A DNA stretch of 64,000 bases from VXPQ01 sp964608315 (GTDB taxonomy: Bacteria > Bacteroidota > Rhodothermia > Rhodothermales > VXPQ01). A program made the translations under genes and the position numbers. Shown piece after piece: positions 1-6,574 of this stretch (position 1 is its first letter; each line of letters opens with the position of its first letter). The notes beneath the pieces were generated by a model. The model saw only the letters and a list, made by a program, of their open reading frames with translations. It searched no databases and had not been told where the DNA came from. Location of the stretch: assembly GCA_964608315.1 (NCBI GenBank), contig CAZSNF010000015.1, positions 1-64,000 of the forward strand, written 5' to 3'.

Positions 1-204
1 ATTGTGCCGGCGTCGTTGAAATCAGCGGTAAAAGCTGCAAATTCGGGGCATGGCGCACGCGAAGCGCCCTTCGGGAGGCTGCGAGAGGCGCTCTGGCTGT
101 GTCATTCCTCATTACGTGGGGCCTGCCACGCTGCTTCGTCATTCCTTGCCAGAGCGCCTCTCGCAAGCCTCTGAACTTTGCACATTTAATCAGAGCATCC
201 TTAA
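1..204 (+). mobile_element. MITE-like element, copy A (left end outside or degenerate)
   Basis: Right-hand part of the dispersed element family seen throughout the window. It holds the internal segment ending GCGCCCTTCGGGAGGC, a 23-bp stem at 75-97 that pairs with 148-171 (one bulged base, about 50-nt loop with a small inner CGTGG/CCACG stem), and the right terminus TTTAATCAGAGCATCCTTAA. The terminal TTAA provides the stop codon of mrp (TTA at 201-203 on the plus strand). Compare full-length copies at 26061-26322 and 55191-55451. Confidence 0.8.
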
Positions 205-1322
205 GCCGGTGCGGATCCCGTATGCAGAATTTCGACTTTTTGCGTGGCGGGTTGCGTTGCGTTGCGGACGGTTACCTCGCGCGCAACCCGATCCGCGAAC
301 GCCCCGAACAGGTTAGCAAGCGCGCCCTCCGGCTCGGCGAACACGATGGGCGTTCCGGCGTCGCCCGACTCCCTCAGCCGCTCCTGAATAGGCAACTCGG
401 CCAGCAGGGGAACGTCCAGTTCCTTGCTGAGCGCGGCGCCGCCCCCGCGTCCGAAAATATAATACTTTTTTTCGGGCATGTCGGGCGGCGAAAACCAGGC
501 CATATTCTCGACCAGTCCAAGCACGGGCGCCCGCACGTTCCGAAACATGGCGACGCCCTTGCGCGCGTCGGCGAGGGCCACGGGCTGCGGCGTCGATACG
601 ACCACCGCGCCGGTCAGCGCAAGGCTTTGAACGATGGTCAACTGAATGTCTCCGGTGCCCGGCGGCAGGTCCAGAATCAAATAATCCAGCGCGCCCCATG
701 CGCATTCCCCGAGAAACTGCCGGATTGCGTTCGTAACCATAGGCCCGCGCCAGATCACCGCCTTTTCGGGGTCCACCATCATGCCCATCGAAAGCAGTTT
801 CACGCCGTGACGCTCCAGCGGCGCGATCTTGCGATCCGCATTGACCCGGGGTTTCTCGTCCCCTGCGCCAAACATGAGCGGTATGGACGGCCCGTAAATA
901 TCGGCGTCCACAAGGCCCACGTCGTAGCCTTTCCGGCGCAGCGCGCCCGCCAGATTCACGGCCACCGTGCTCTTGCCGACGCCCCCTTTCCCCGACGCTA
1001 CGGCGACGAAATTGACCACGCCGCCGGGTTGTACGCTTTTTGCGGGTCCGCTGTCGTGCATATCGAGGGAAATCATCTCGTGCTCCACGGCGACGTCCAC
1101 CTGCATCTCGGCGTGCGTTTCCTGGCGAACGGCCTCGCGGCACCGGGCCGCCACGGTTTCCGCAAACGAGGCGGGCGCATCCTTCAGCAGCACCGTAAAC
1201 GCCGTCTGATCGTCCTGGACCGTCAGGTCCTTCACCAGGTTCAGGCGCAGGATGTCCTTGCCGCTGTCCGGGAAGACCACGGTGGATAAGGCGCGCAATA
1301 CGTCGTCGAGCGTGGCGGGCAT
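201..1322 (-). CDS. mrp: Mrp/NBP35 family P-loop ATPase, iron-sulfur cluster carrier
   Basis: A 373-residue protein with an N-terminal MIP18/DUF59-like domain (about 1-95) and a MinD/ParA-like ATPase domain. The deviant Walker A is GKGGVGKST at residues 111-119, followed by VDADIYGPSIP and LDLPPGTGD. Members load or transfer Fe-S clusters to apoproteins in the cytoplasm. The place where many Mrp proteins carry a CxxC pair reads ENMAWFSPPDMPEKKYYIF here, without Cys; from memory this is common in Bacteroidota. The ATG at 1322 begins a normal-looking N-terminus (MPATLDDVLRALSTVVFP). The stop codon lies in the end of the MITE copy at 1-204. Family assignment is firm; the Fe-S role is by homology. 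Confidence 0.95.
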   Translation of the reverse strand: MPATLDDVLRALSTVVFPDSGKDILRLNLVKDLTVQDDQTAFTVLLKDAPASFAETVAARCREAVRQETHAEMQVDVAVEHEMISLDMHDSGPAKSVQPGGVVNFVAVASGKGGVGKSTVAVNLAGALRRKGYDVGLVDADIYGPSIPLMFGAGDEKPRVNADRKIAPLERHGVKLLSMGMMVDPEKAVIWRGPMVTNAIRQFLGECAWGALDYLILDLPPGTGDIQLTIVQSLALTGAVVVSTPQPVALADARKGVAMFRNVRAPVLGLVENMAWFSPPDMPEKKYYIFGRGGGAALSKELDVPLLAELPIQERLRESGDAGTPIVFAEPEGALANLFGAFADRVAREVTVRNATQPATQKVEILHTGSAPA

Positions 1323-1663
1323 ATTCGATGGGGTTCAGAAAATCAGCGACGCGGCCATGCGATGCGAACGCGCTTGTCGGAAAAACGCAACCGTTGCAGC
1401 CGTCGCAACCGTCCAGGCGCCTTCTGCGACGAAACAGACGCACCCGCGTTCCGCACAGGGGGCGAACGGGGGCAAACGCCCTTTCGAACCGGCGGCAGGG
1501 CGAAAAATCGCAGGGAAAACATGGATATGAAGGAATTTTTCAAAAAAACTTGAATACTTTTGAAAAAGTAAAGCGAAAATTAAAAAGTAAAGATTTTTTA
1601 TAAAATTCAAGCAAAATCAATACAGGAGAGAAAAAACGAAAAAAGTAAGGCGATACAAGCGAA
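1323..1663. other. Intergenic region, AT-rich in its second half
   Basis: About 340 bp between hsdR (which ends here) and mrp, both on the minus strand. No supportable gene. Bases 1530-1660 are strikingly A/T-rich. CTTGAAT near 1550 and ATTCAAG near 1604 could form a weak stem at the end of the hsdR transcript, but no clear GC stem with a T-run is present. The region must also hold the mrp promoter, which was not identified. Confidence 0.5.
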
Positions 1664-4600
1664 TCACTTCGCCACCTTGTCGAGATGACTACGGAGATAC
1701 TGGTCGAAAAGATGGTTCCTGAGCGCTTCGCCAAAGGCCGAATCGTCCGTGATGCGCTTGTACAAATCGAAATTGGAATCGACGATTTCCTGAATCACTT
1801 GTTCGACCTTGTGATCGAAAGTCAATCGCACATTTGCCCGCGTATTCACCCGCGCAGCGACCCCGAGCGCGGCGTCGCCATCAAGTTTGTCCATCATCTG
1901 GCTCAGGGTGATGCGATGTTCCGGGCCCAGTTCGATCCCGAAACGCTCGTTCAATTCGGCGATGATCTGCGACAACGCCTCCATTTCCTCCCCAGCCTGC
2001 GCGCGAGGGTCTTTCGTTCCGACAGGATCGAGTGCGCCCGCCTTGCGCTCCAGGGCGATCTTGCCCCTTCGCGTCTCCTGAATGCGATACGACTCCATGT
2101 CGATGTTTTGCTGCACTTCGACGGGCAGTTTGGGCCGGTCCGACGGCAATAAACGCCGCAAGCGCCGCGCAAAAGCATAGCGTTTTTCCAAGTCCGCATC
2201 GGCAAAGGTCAAAATTTGCGCAAGGAAGGCATACAGCCGCACGTAATTCGTCAGATTGCGGCGAAAATCCTCCCGTTCGTCCTCGTGCAATGCCTTAAAA
2301 CGCTCGACAACGGGGGCCAATACGGCATAAATTCGATCCGATGCGGCGGCGGGATCGTAATAAACGCGGGCAAAGGCGTCCACGTCGGTTTGGGTATACG
2401 CCGGGAACGCTTCAAGGCGGGTCTGGATGTCGTAGAGCAGATTGGGATCGGTCGCCTCCGACAACAGCGTCGTTTCGTAATACGGCTCGAACGCGGCCTT
2501 TATTTCGTCGGCCTCGTTAGCGAAGTCAAGCGTCATCGCACCTTCCTTGTCGGGGTGCGTACGGTTGAGCCGCGACAGCGTCTGCACAGCGTTCACGCCG
2601 CCCAGTTTCTTGTCCACATACATGGCCTGGAGCAACGGCTGGTCGAACCCGGTCTGAAACTTGTTCGCAACGATCAGGAACCGATAGTCCGCCCCCTCGA
2701 ACGCCCGCGCGGTCTGCGTATTCGGAATGCCGTTCATGCCCGCTTCGGTATAGGATCGGCCGCTATCCTCAACGGTTCCGGAAAACGCAACCAGCGCCTT
2801 GAACGGATAGTTTTGCTCGGCAAGGTACTTGTCTACCGCCAACTTGTAGCGCACGGCGTGCAAGCGCGAACGGGTAACGATCATCGCCTTCGCCTTGCCG
2901 CCGATCTGTTGTTGCACCTGCTGGTCGAAGTGTCCGACCATGATGCGCACTTTCTGGTCAATGGCGTGCGGATGCAGTTCGACGAAGGATTTGAGCAGGA
3001 ACGCCGCCTTGCGCTTGTCGTAGCGCGGATCGTCCTCGACCGTCTTCCACAGCCGCCACCAGGCCGTGTACGTGGCGTAGTTGCTCAACACATCGAGAAT
3101 GAAGCCTTCCTCTATGGCCTGCCTCATGCTGTAGCGATGAAACGGCTGAAAGGAGCCGTCGGGACGACGGGTCCCGAACAATTCCAGCGTCTTCGCTTTG
3201 GGCGTCGCGGTGAAAGCGAAGGTCGAGAGATTGGGCAGCCGCCCCCGCTTCTCCATCTCGGCCAGAATTGCGTTCTCGAGCTCCTCTTCAGGAGTTTCCG
3301 CAGCGGATTCCTCGCGTTCCGCACCCGCCAGCGAGGTCGAGGACAGCACCGCCTTGAGGCTTTTGGCGCTTTCCCCCGACTGCGACGAGTGCGCCTCATC
3401 GACGATCAGGGCGAAGCGTTTGCCCGGCAACGTACCGATTTCTTCGGCGATCACCGGGAATTTCTGCAAGGTGGCGACGATAATGGTTTTGCCTGCTTCC
3501 AGCGCCTCCTTGAGTTGGCGCGAGGTGGCGTCAATGTTTTCCACCACGCCCAGCGTCGGTTCGAACTGGCGTATGGTTCTCTGGAGTTGGCGGTCGAGTA
3601 CGCGGCGGTCTGTGATAACCACGATGGAATCGAAAACGCGGCGATCCTCAATGTCGTGCAGCGTAGCAAGTTGATGCGCAAGCCAGGCGATGGTGTAGCT
3701 TTTGCCGCTGCCCGCCGAATGCTGGATGAGATATTGTTCTCCCGCCCCCTTCGCACGGGCGTCGGCAACAAGCTTGCGGACGCAATCGAGTTGCTGATAT
3801 CGCGGGAAAACAAGAAATCGCTTGCCTGTCTTGCGACCGTTTTCGTCCTCGTCTCGCACTTCGTGAATGAACTGGCGCACCAGATCGAGTACGCTGTCCC
3901 GCGCCCAGGTTTCTTCCCAAAGATAGGCCGTGGCGTAGCCGGGTTGCGTGAGCGAGGGCGGCGGATTGCCTGCCCCGCCGAATTTGCCCCGATTGTAGGG
4001 TAAAAAGCGCGTTCCGGCCCCCGCAAGATGCGTCGTTACATAGACCAGATTCGGATCGACGGCGAAATGGGCCAGGCAGCGGCCGTAGGCGAACAGAGGC
4101 TCGCGCGGATCGCGGTCCATTTTGTACTGGCGAATGGCGTGCTCGACGTTCTGGCCGGTAAGCGGATTCTTGAGTTCGGCGGTGAAAAGGGGAACGCCGT
4201 TCAGAAACAGGGCCAGATCAAGGCTTTTTTCGTTTTGGGCGCTGAAATGGACCTGCCGGACGACGGAAAAGAAATTCGCCTGGTGCAACCGCCGGGTTTC
4301 TGCGTTAAGGCTGCTGGCCGGGCGGAAAAAGGCGAGGCGGAATTTGGCGCCTACGTCGTTGACCCCCTTGCGCAGGACGTCAAGCGCGCCGCGGCGTTCG
4401 ATTTCGGAGGAAACGCGCTTCAGAAACCGCTCCTTGACCCGGTCGCCGTATTGCGAAGACAGCTTTTTCCATTCCTTCGGCTGCGTGGCCAGCACAAAGT
4501 CCAGCATGTCGGCGGGCAGGAGGCACAGGTTGCGGTCGTAGTCCTCCGAGCAGCGTTTGCGATAGCCGCCCGACTGGATTCCCCGGACGCTGTAGACCGC

Positions 4601-4840
4601 TTGCGGATCGCTTACGCCGGACGGAGCGTTGTCCGGAACGTCAGGATGCGGATCGTCCGGGCCATGCCGCAAAAGCGCAGCCTCTATGGCGTCCTCGAAG
4701 GCGCGTTCGGAGAGTTTGCCAGGATTCACCGGATATCTTGCGGCGTTTTTGCCATAAACAACGACCCGCTCTTTGCCTTTCACAACCCCAGGGCGCAACC
4801 AGTATAGGACATTTTTGTCCGAATGCAAAGTCAGGAGCAA
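1664..4840 (-). CDS. hsdR: Type I restriction endonuclease, motor/nuclease subunit R
   Basis: A 1058-residue HsdR. The nuclease domain shows D209 and the E222-x-K224 pair of a PD-(E/D)xK site (FTAELKNPLTGQ). The superfamily-2 translocase follows: Walker A AGSGKS at 376-381, DEAH at 481-484, then TATPKAKTLELFGTR and the LSRLNRTHPDK helicase motif. The subunit cuts DNA after ATP-driven translocation in a complex with HsdM and HsdS. The longest frame opens with TTG at 4840. A GTG at 4783 is a likelier start, because a promoter-like sequence (4801-4828) overlaps the first codons and HsdR proteins usually begin close to the SERAFEDAIEAALL stretch. The gene is separated from hsdS by an inserted cassette. 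Motifs look intact, so it is probably functional. Confidence 0.93.
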   Translation of the reverse strand: MLLTLHSDKNVLYWLRPGVVKGKERVVVYGKNAARYPVNPGKLSERAFEDAIEAALLRHGPDDPHPDVPDNAPSGVSDPQAVYSVRGIQSGGYRKRCSEDYDRNLCLLPADMLDFVLATQPKEWKKLSSQYGDRVKERFLKRVSSEIERRGALDVLRKGVNDVGAKFRLAFFRPASSLNAETRRLHQANFFSVVRQVHFSAQNEKSLDLALFLNGVPLFTAELKNPLTGQNVEHAIRQYKMDRDPREPLFAYGRCLAHFAVDPNLVYVTTHLAGAGTRFLPYNRGKFGGAGNPPPSLTQPGYATAYLWEETWARDSVLDLVRQFIHEVRDEDENGRKTGKRFLVFPRYQQLDCVRKLVADARAKGAGEQYLIQHSAGSGKSYTIAWLAHQLATLHDIEDRRVFDSIVVITDRRVLDRQLQRTIRQFEPTLGVVENIDATSRQLKEALEAGKTIIVATLQKFPVIAEEIGTLPGKRFALIVDEAHSSQSGESAKSLKAVLSSTSLAGAEREESAAETPEEELENAILAEMEKRGRLPNLSTFAFTATPKAKTLELFGTRRPDGSFQPFHRYSMRQAIEEGFILDVLSNYATYTAWWRLWKTVEDDPRYDKRKAAFLLKSFVELHPHAIDQKVRIMVGHFDQQVQQQIGGKAKAMIVTRSRLHAVRYKLAVDKYLAEQNYPFKALVAFSGTVEDSGRSYTEAGMNGIPNTQTARAFEGADYRFLIVANKFQTGFDQPLLQAMYVDKKLGGVNAVQTLSRLNRTHPDKEGAMTLDFANEADEIKAAFEPYYETTLLSEATDPNLLYDIQTRLEAFPAYTQTDVDAFARVYYDPAAASDRIYAVLAPVVERFKALHEDEREDFRRNLTNYVRLYAFLAQILTFADADLEKRYAFARRLRRLLPSDRPKLPVEVQQNIDMESYRIQETRRGKIALERKAGALDPVGTKDPRAQAGEEMEALSQIIAELNERFGIELGPEHRITLSQMMDKLDGDAALGVAARVNTRANVRLTFDHKVEQVIQEIVDSNFDLYKRITDDSAFGEALRNHLFDQYLRSHLDKVAK
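4801..4828 (-). promoter_or_regulatory. Candidate hsdR promoter with a palindrome in the spacer
   Basis: On the minus strand TTGCAT (4823-4828), a 16-bp spacer and TATACT (4801-4806) resemble -35/-10 boxes. The spacer holds GGACA-TTTT-TGTCC (4807-4820), which could be an operator. If used, the transcript would begin near 4794, so translation would start at GTG 4783 rather than TTG 4840. Motif match only. Confidence 0.4.
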
Positions 4841-4943
4841 CGGAACTCGCGGTCACGGCGCGAATAGACGAGCCGAGCGCGTCAAGCACTATAGTCGTGT
4901 CGTCATGTCTGCATCCCGCACAAAAAGAACGCCGCCGGCACGG

Positions 4944-4985
4944 TCCGGCTCACGCAGCCATCCCCCGCACGTCGATCTTGCCGGT
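4944..4985. repeat. 42-bp direct repeat, left copy
   Basis: Identical to 6533-6574. Both copies encode the last codons and stop of HsdS plus a few bases beyond. They bracket about 1.55 kb with two plus-strand genes. A shared 14-mer (CGACGGCGGAAATG at 4988 and 6506) near each copy adds to the impression of an insertion or duplication boundary. Confidence 0.75.
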
Positions 4986-5038
4986 TACGACGGCGGAAAT
5001 GAGGGCGCCGCGGTATTCCTTGAGGCGGTCGATGGATC
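4949..5038 (-). pseudogene. hsdS C-terminal remnant
   Basis: Reading the minus strand from about 5035 to the stop at 4949-4951 gives SIDRLKEYRGALISAVVTGK followed by IDVRGMAA and a stop. This is the end of a type I specificity subunit, and its last residues match those of the intact hsdS that ends at 6539. An in-frame stop precedes it, so it is not expressed alone. It marks where an hsdS once abutted hsdR, before the 5.1-6.4 kb cassette appeared or after an hsdS duplication. Confidence 0.75.
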
Positions 5039-5160
5039 ATAACCCCGCTTGCGCGGTTTTATCGAGTGCGCCCTTTGCGCTGAAGGAACATAGCATCTTT
5101 CGGCGCATAGCGCTTATATTACTGCTGCCACCCGTTGATCCAGGAAACCATCCCTGCGCC

Positions 5161-5988
5161 ATGCCTTATCGCCTTCTTCTTTTCGCCTCTTTTTCGTGTT
5201 TTCTTACGGTCCTGTCGTCTTCTGCGCAGAATACTCGACTTTCAGTATCAGCGGAAGCGGCTATCGTGGCCGACCTTGAAAGCAAGGATATAGATCGCAT
5301 TTTTTCCGCCATCGAAGCCTTGCCTTATCCTCATCCGGATTCTTCGTATAAAGATATGATATCGTACTCAACTGCCCTTGCTCTCATAGCTGAATCCGAG
5401 CGACAAACAGACCTGGCTTTCAATTCTCATGAAGAATATCTCGACCAGGACGTTGGTCATGAATTTGCGTCGGGCTTTTCGGATTATGCGGTTGCCCTTA
5501 AAATGCCCGAAGCTATTCCTGCTCTCCTTAAGGCTACCCAGTTCGGCAACCCGGCGGCATATGCGCTGGCTGATTTCGGACCGAATATTGTTCATACCAT
5601 TATCGAATACATGGAAGATCCTGATCGTACGCTTAGTGAAATAGACGGTGGTTTTTATGCATTGGAAAAAACCCTTCTAACCTGGCGTCCTCTTGATCCT
5701 TCTATACGATCCGATATAAAAGAAATTACGATTTTTCATCTTGAAAAAGCCGAAGAATATTATGGTGGTCCAGATGGATCAAATACTGCTATTTTAGGCG
5801 CTATATATCTTGCAGGCGTTCTTGGAGATGAAGACCTGAAACAAATGCTTATTGACATTATGCCTTATGAAACTGAAAAGAACTTGCGTTTGGGTCGACG
5901 GGAAGGTTCATTTATTCAAGCTATCCTTGACGAATGGCCTGAAATTACGCGCCCGGAGAAGCAAGAACATATTGATATTAACGATTGA
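5161..5988 (+). CDS. Secreted alpha-helical protein, HEAT-like, function unknown
   Basis: A 275-residue protein with a clear signal peptide (MPYRLLLFASFSCFLTVLSS, cleavage probably after SAQ), so likely periplasmic or outer-surface. The rest is rich in short amphipathic helices with the spacing of HEAT/ARM-type repeats (MPEAIPALLKATQFGNPAAYALADFG and similar stretches), but no family was recognised. ATG 5161 is preferred because AGGAAAC lies upstream and the signal peptide starts here; the frame stays open upstream without coding character. It reads opposite to the flanking restriction genes and its codons are more A/T-rich, consistent with an inserted cassette. It could be an immunity or accessory factor, but nothing shows that directly. 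Confidence 0.75.
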   Translation: MPYRLLLFASFSCFLTVLSSSAQNTRLSVSAEAAIVADLESKDIDRIFSAIEALPYPHPDSSYKDMISYSTALALIAESERQTDLAFNSHEEYLDQDVGHEFASGFSDYAVALKMPEAIPALLKATQFGNPAAYALADFGPNIVHTIIEYMEDPDRTLSEIDGGFYALEKTLLTWRPLDPSIRSDIKEITIFHLEKAEEYYGGPDGSNTAILGAIYLAGVLGDEDLKQMLIDIMPYETEKNLRLGRREGSFIQAILDEWPEITRPEKQEHIDIND

Positions 5989-5989
5989 T

Positions 5990-6018
5990 CCCCGCGCCCT
6001 CTCGTAGAGAACGCGGGG
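5990..6018 (+). terminator. GC-rich hairpin after the HEAT-like gene
   Basis: CCCCGCG and CGCGGGG form a 7-bp stem, with an inner CTCT/AGAG pair, 1-2 bases after the stop codon. No T-run follows, so it may stabilise or separate transcripts rather than be a classical intrinsic terminator. Confidence 0.45.
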
Positions 6019-6052
6019 ACCTCGTATTCGCCGCTTGCGGCCCTGCAAGATT

Positions 6053-6343
6053 ATGATCCTGCGTCGGCGTCTGCAGTCGCCTCATGCTCTTGCATGGGCT
6101 GTCGGCGACGTATTCAGTGAATTTTTCAAAGAACAATATAAGGATATTCCCATAAGTGAGGTTATTTCAGATATTGGAGATGTATATTTGCTCATGGACG
6201 ATATAACAAAAACCATGACACAAAACAGAATTAAAGAGATACCAATAGATGAAGCTCTTGAAAAACACATGATATTATTTAATCAAGGAACAATATTTCT
6301 AAGAAAATTGTATGCCAATAGAGATGAACTTAATAAAAAGTAA
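6053..6343 (+). CDS. Small hypothetical protein of the inserted cassette
   Basis: A 96-residue reading frame from ATG 6053 (a TTG at 6035 gives 102 residues). The first 20 codons are GC-rich and Arg-rich. The rest is A/T-rich and predicted helical (DVFSEFFKEQYKDIPISEV, then DIGDVYLLMDDITKTMTQN), with no signal peptide. No family was recognised. The abrupt change in composition around 6110 suggests the front may be a chance extension of an older gene. It is on the same strand as the upstream HEAT-like gene, 65 bp after it, and may be co-transcribed. About 190 bp of A/T-rich sequence with no gene follows, up to the end of hsdS. Confidence 0.5.
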   Translation: MILRRRLQSPHALAWAVGDVFSEFFKEQYKDIPISEVISDIGDVYLLMDDITKTMTQNRIKEIPIDEALEKHMILFNQGTIFLRKLYANRDELNKK

Positions 6344-6532
6344 GAAAAAAATTTACTGGATCGAAGAAGATTCATTACTACAATATTCTTAATGGTACTC
6401 GGTATTGTCATTTCCATCATTGCTTTATTATGAATATTACCTGACAAAAATTAAGCATATCTTATTTACGAGAGACAATGGCCATGCGGCGATCGTGTTG
6501 ATCGCGACGGCGGAAATGGATGTGCAGGGCAA

Positions 6533-6574
6533 TCCGGCTCACGCAGCCATCCCCCGCACGTCGATCTTGCCGGT
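6533..6574. repeat. 42-bp direct repeat, right copy
   Basis: Identical to 4944-4985. This copy forms the 3' end of the intact abiEii-hsdS gene, including its TGA stop (6539-6541). Confidence 0.75.

Noticed and set aside
50..316. Short frames through MITE copies (for example 50-316 and 26124-26486)
   Set aside because: They read element sequence and stop soon after; the shared peptides only reflect repeat copies. The conserved internal ATG is noted as a finding instead.
6480..6532. A further decayed hsdS tail
   Set aside because: Only a 14-mer (CGACGGCGGAAATG) is shared with the remnant at 4988; too short to call a separate gene fragment.
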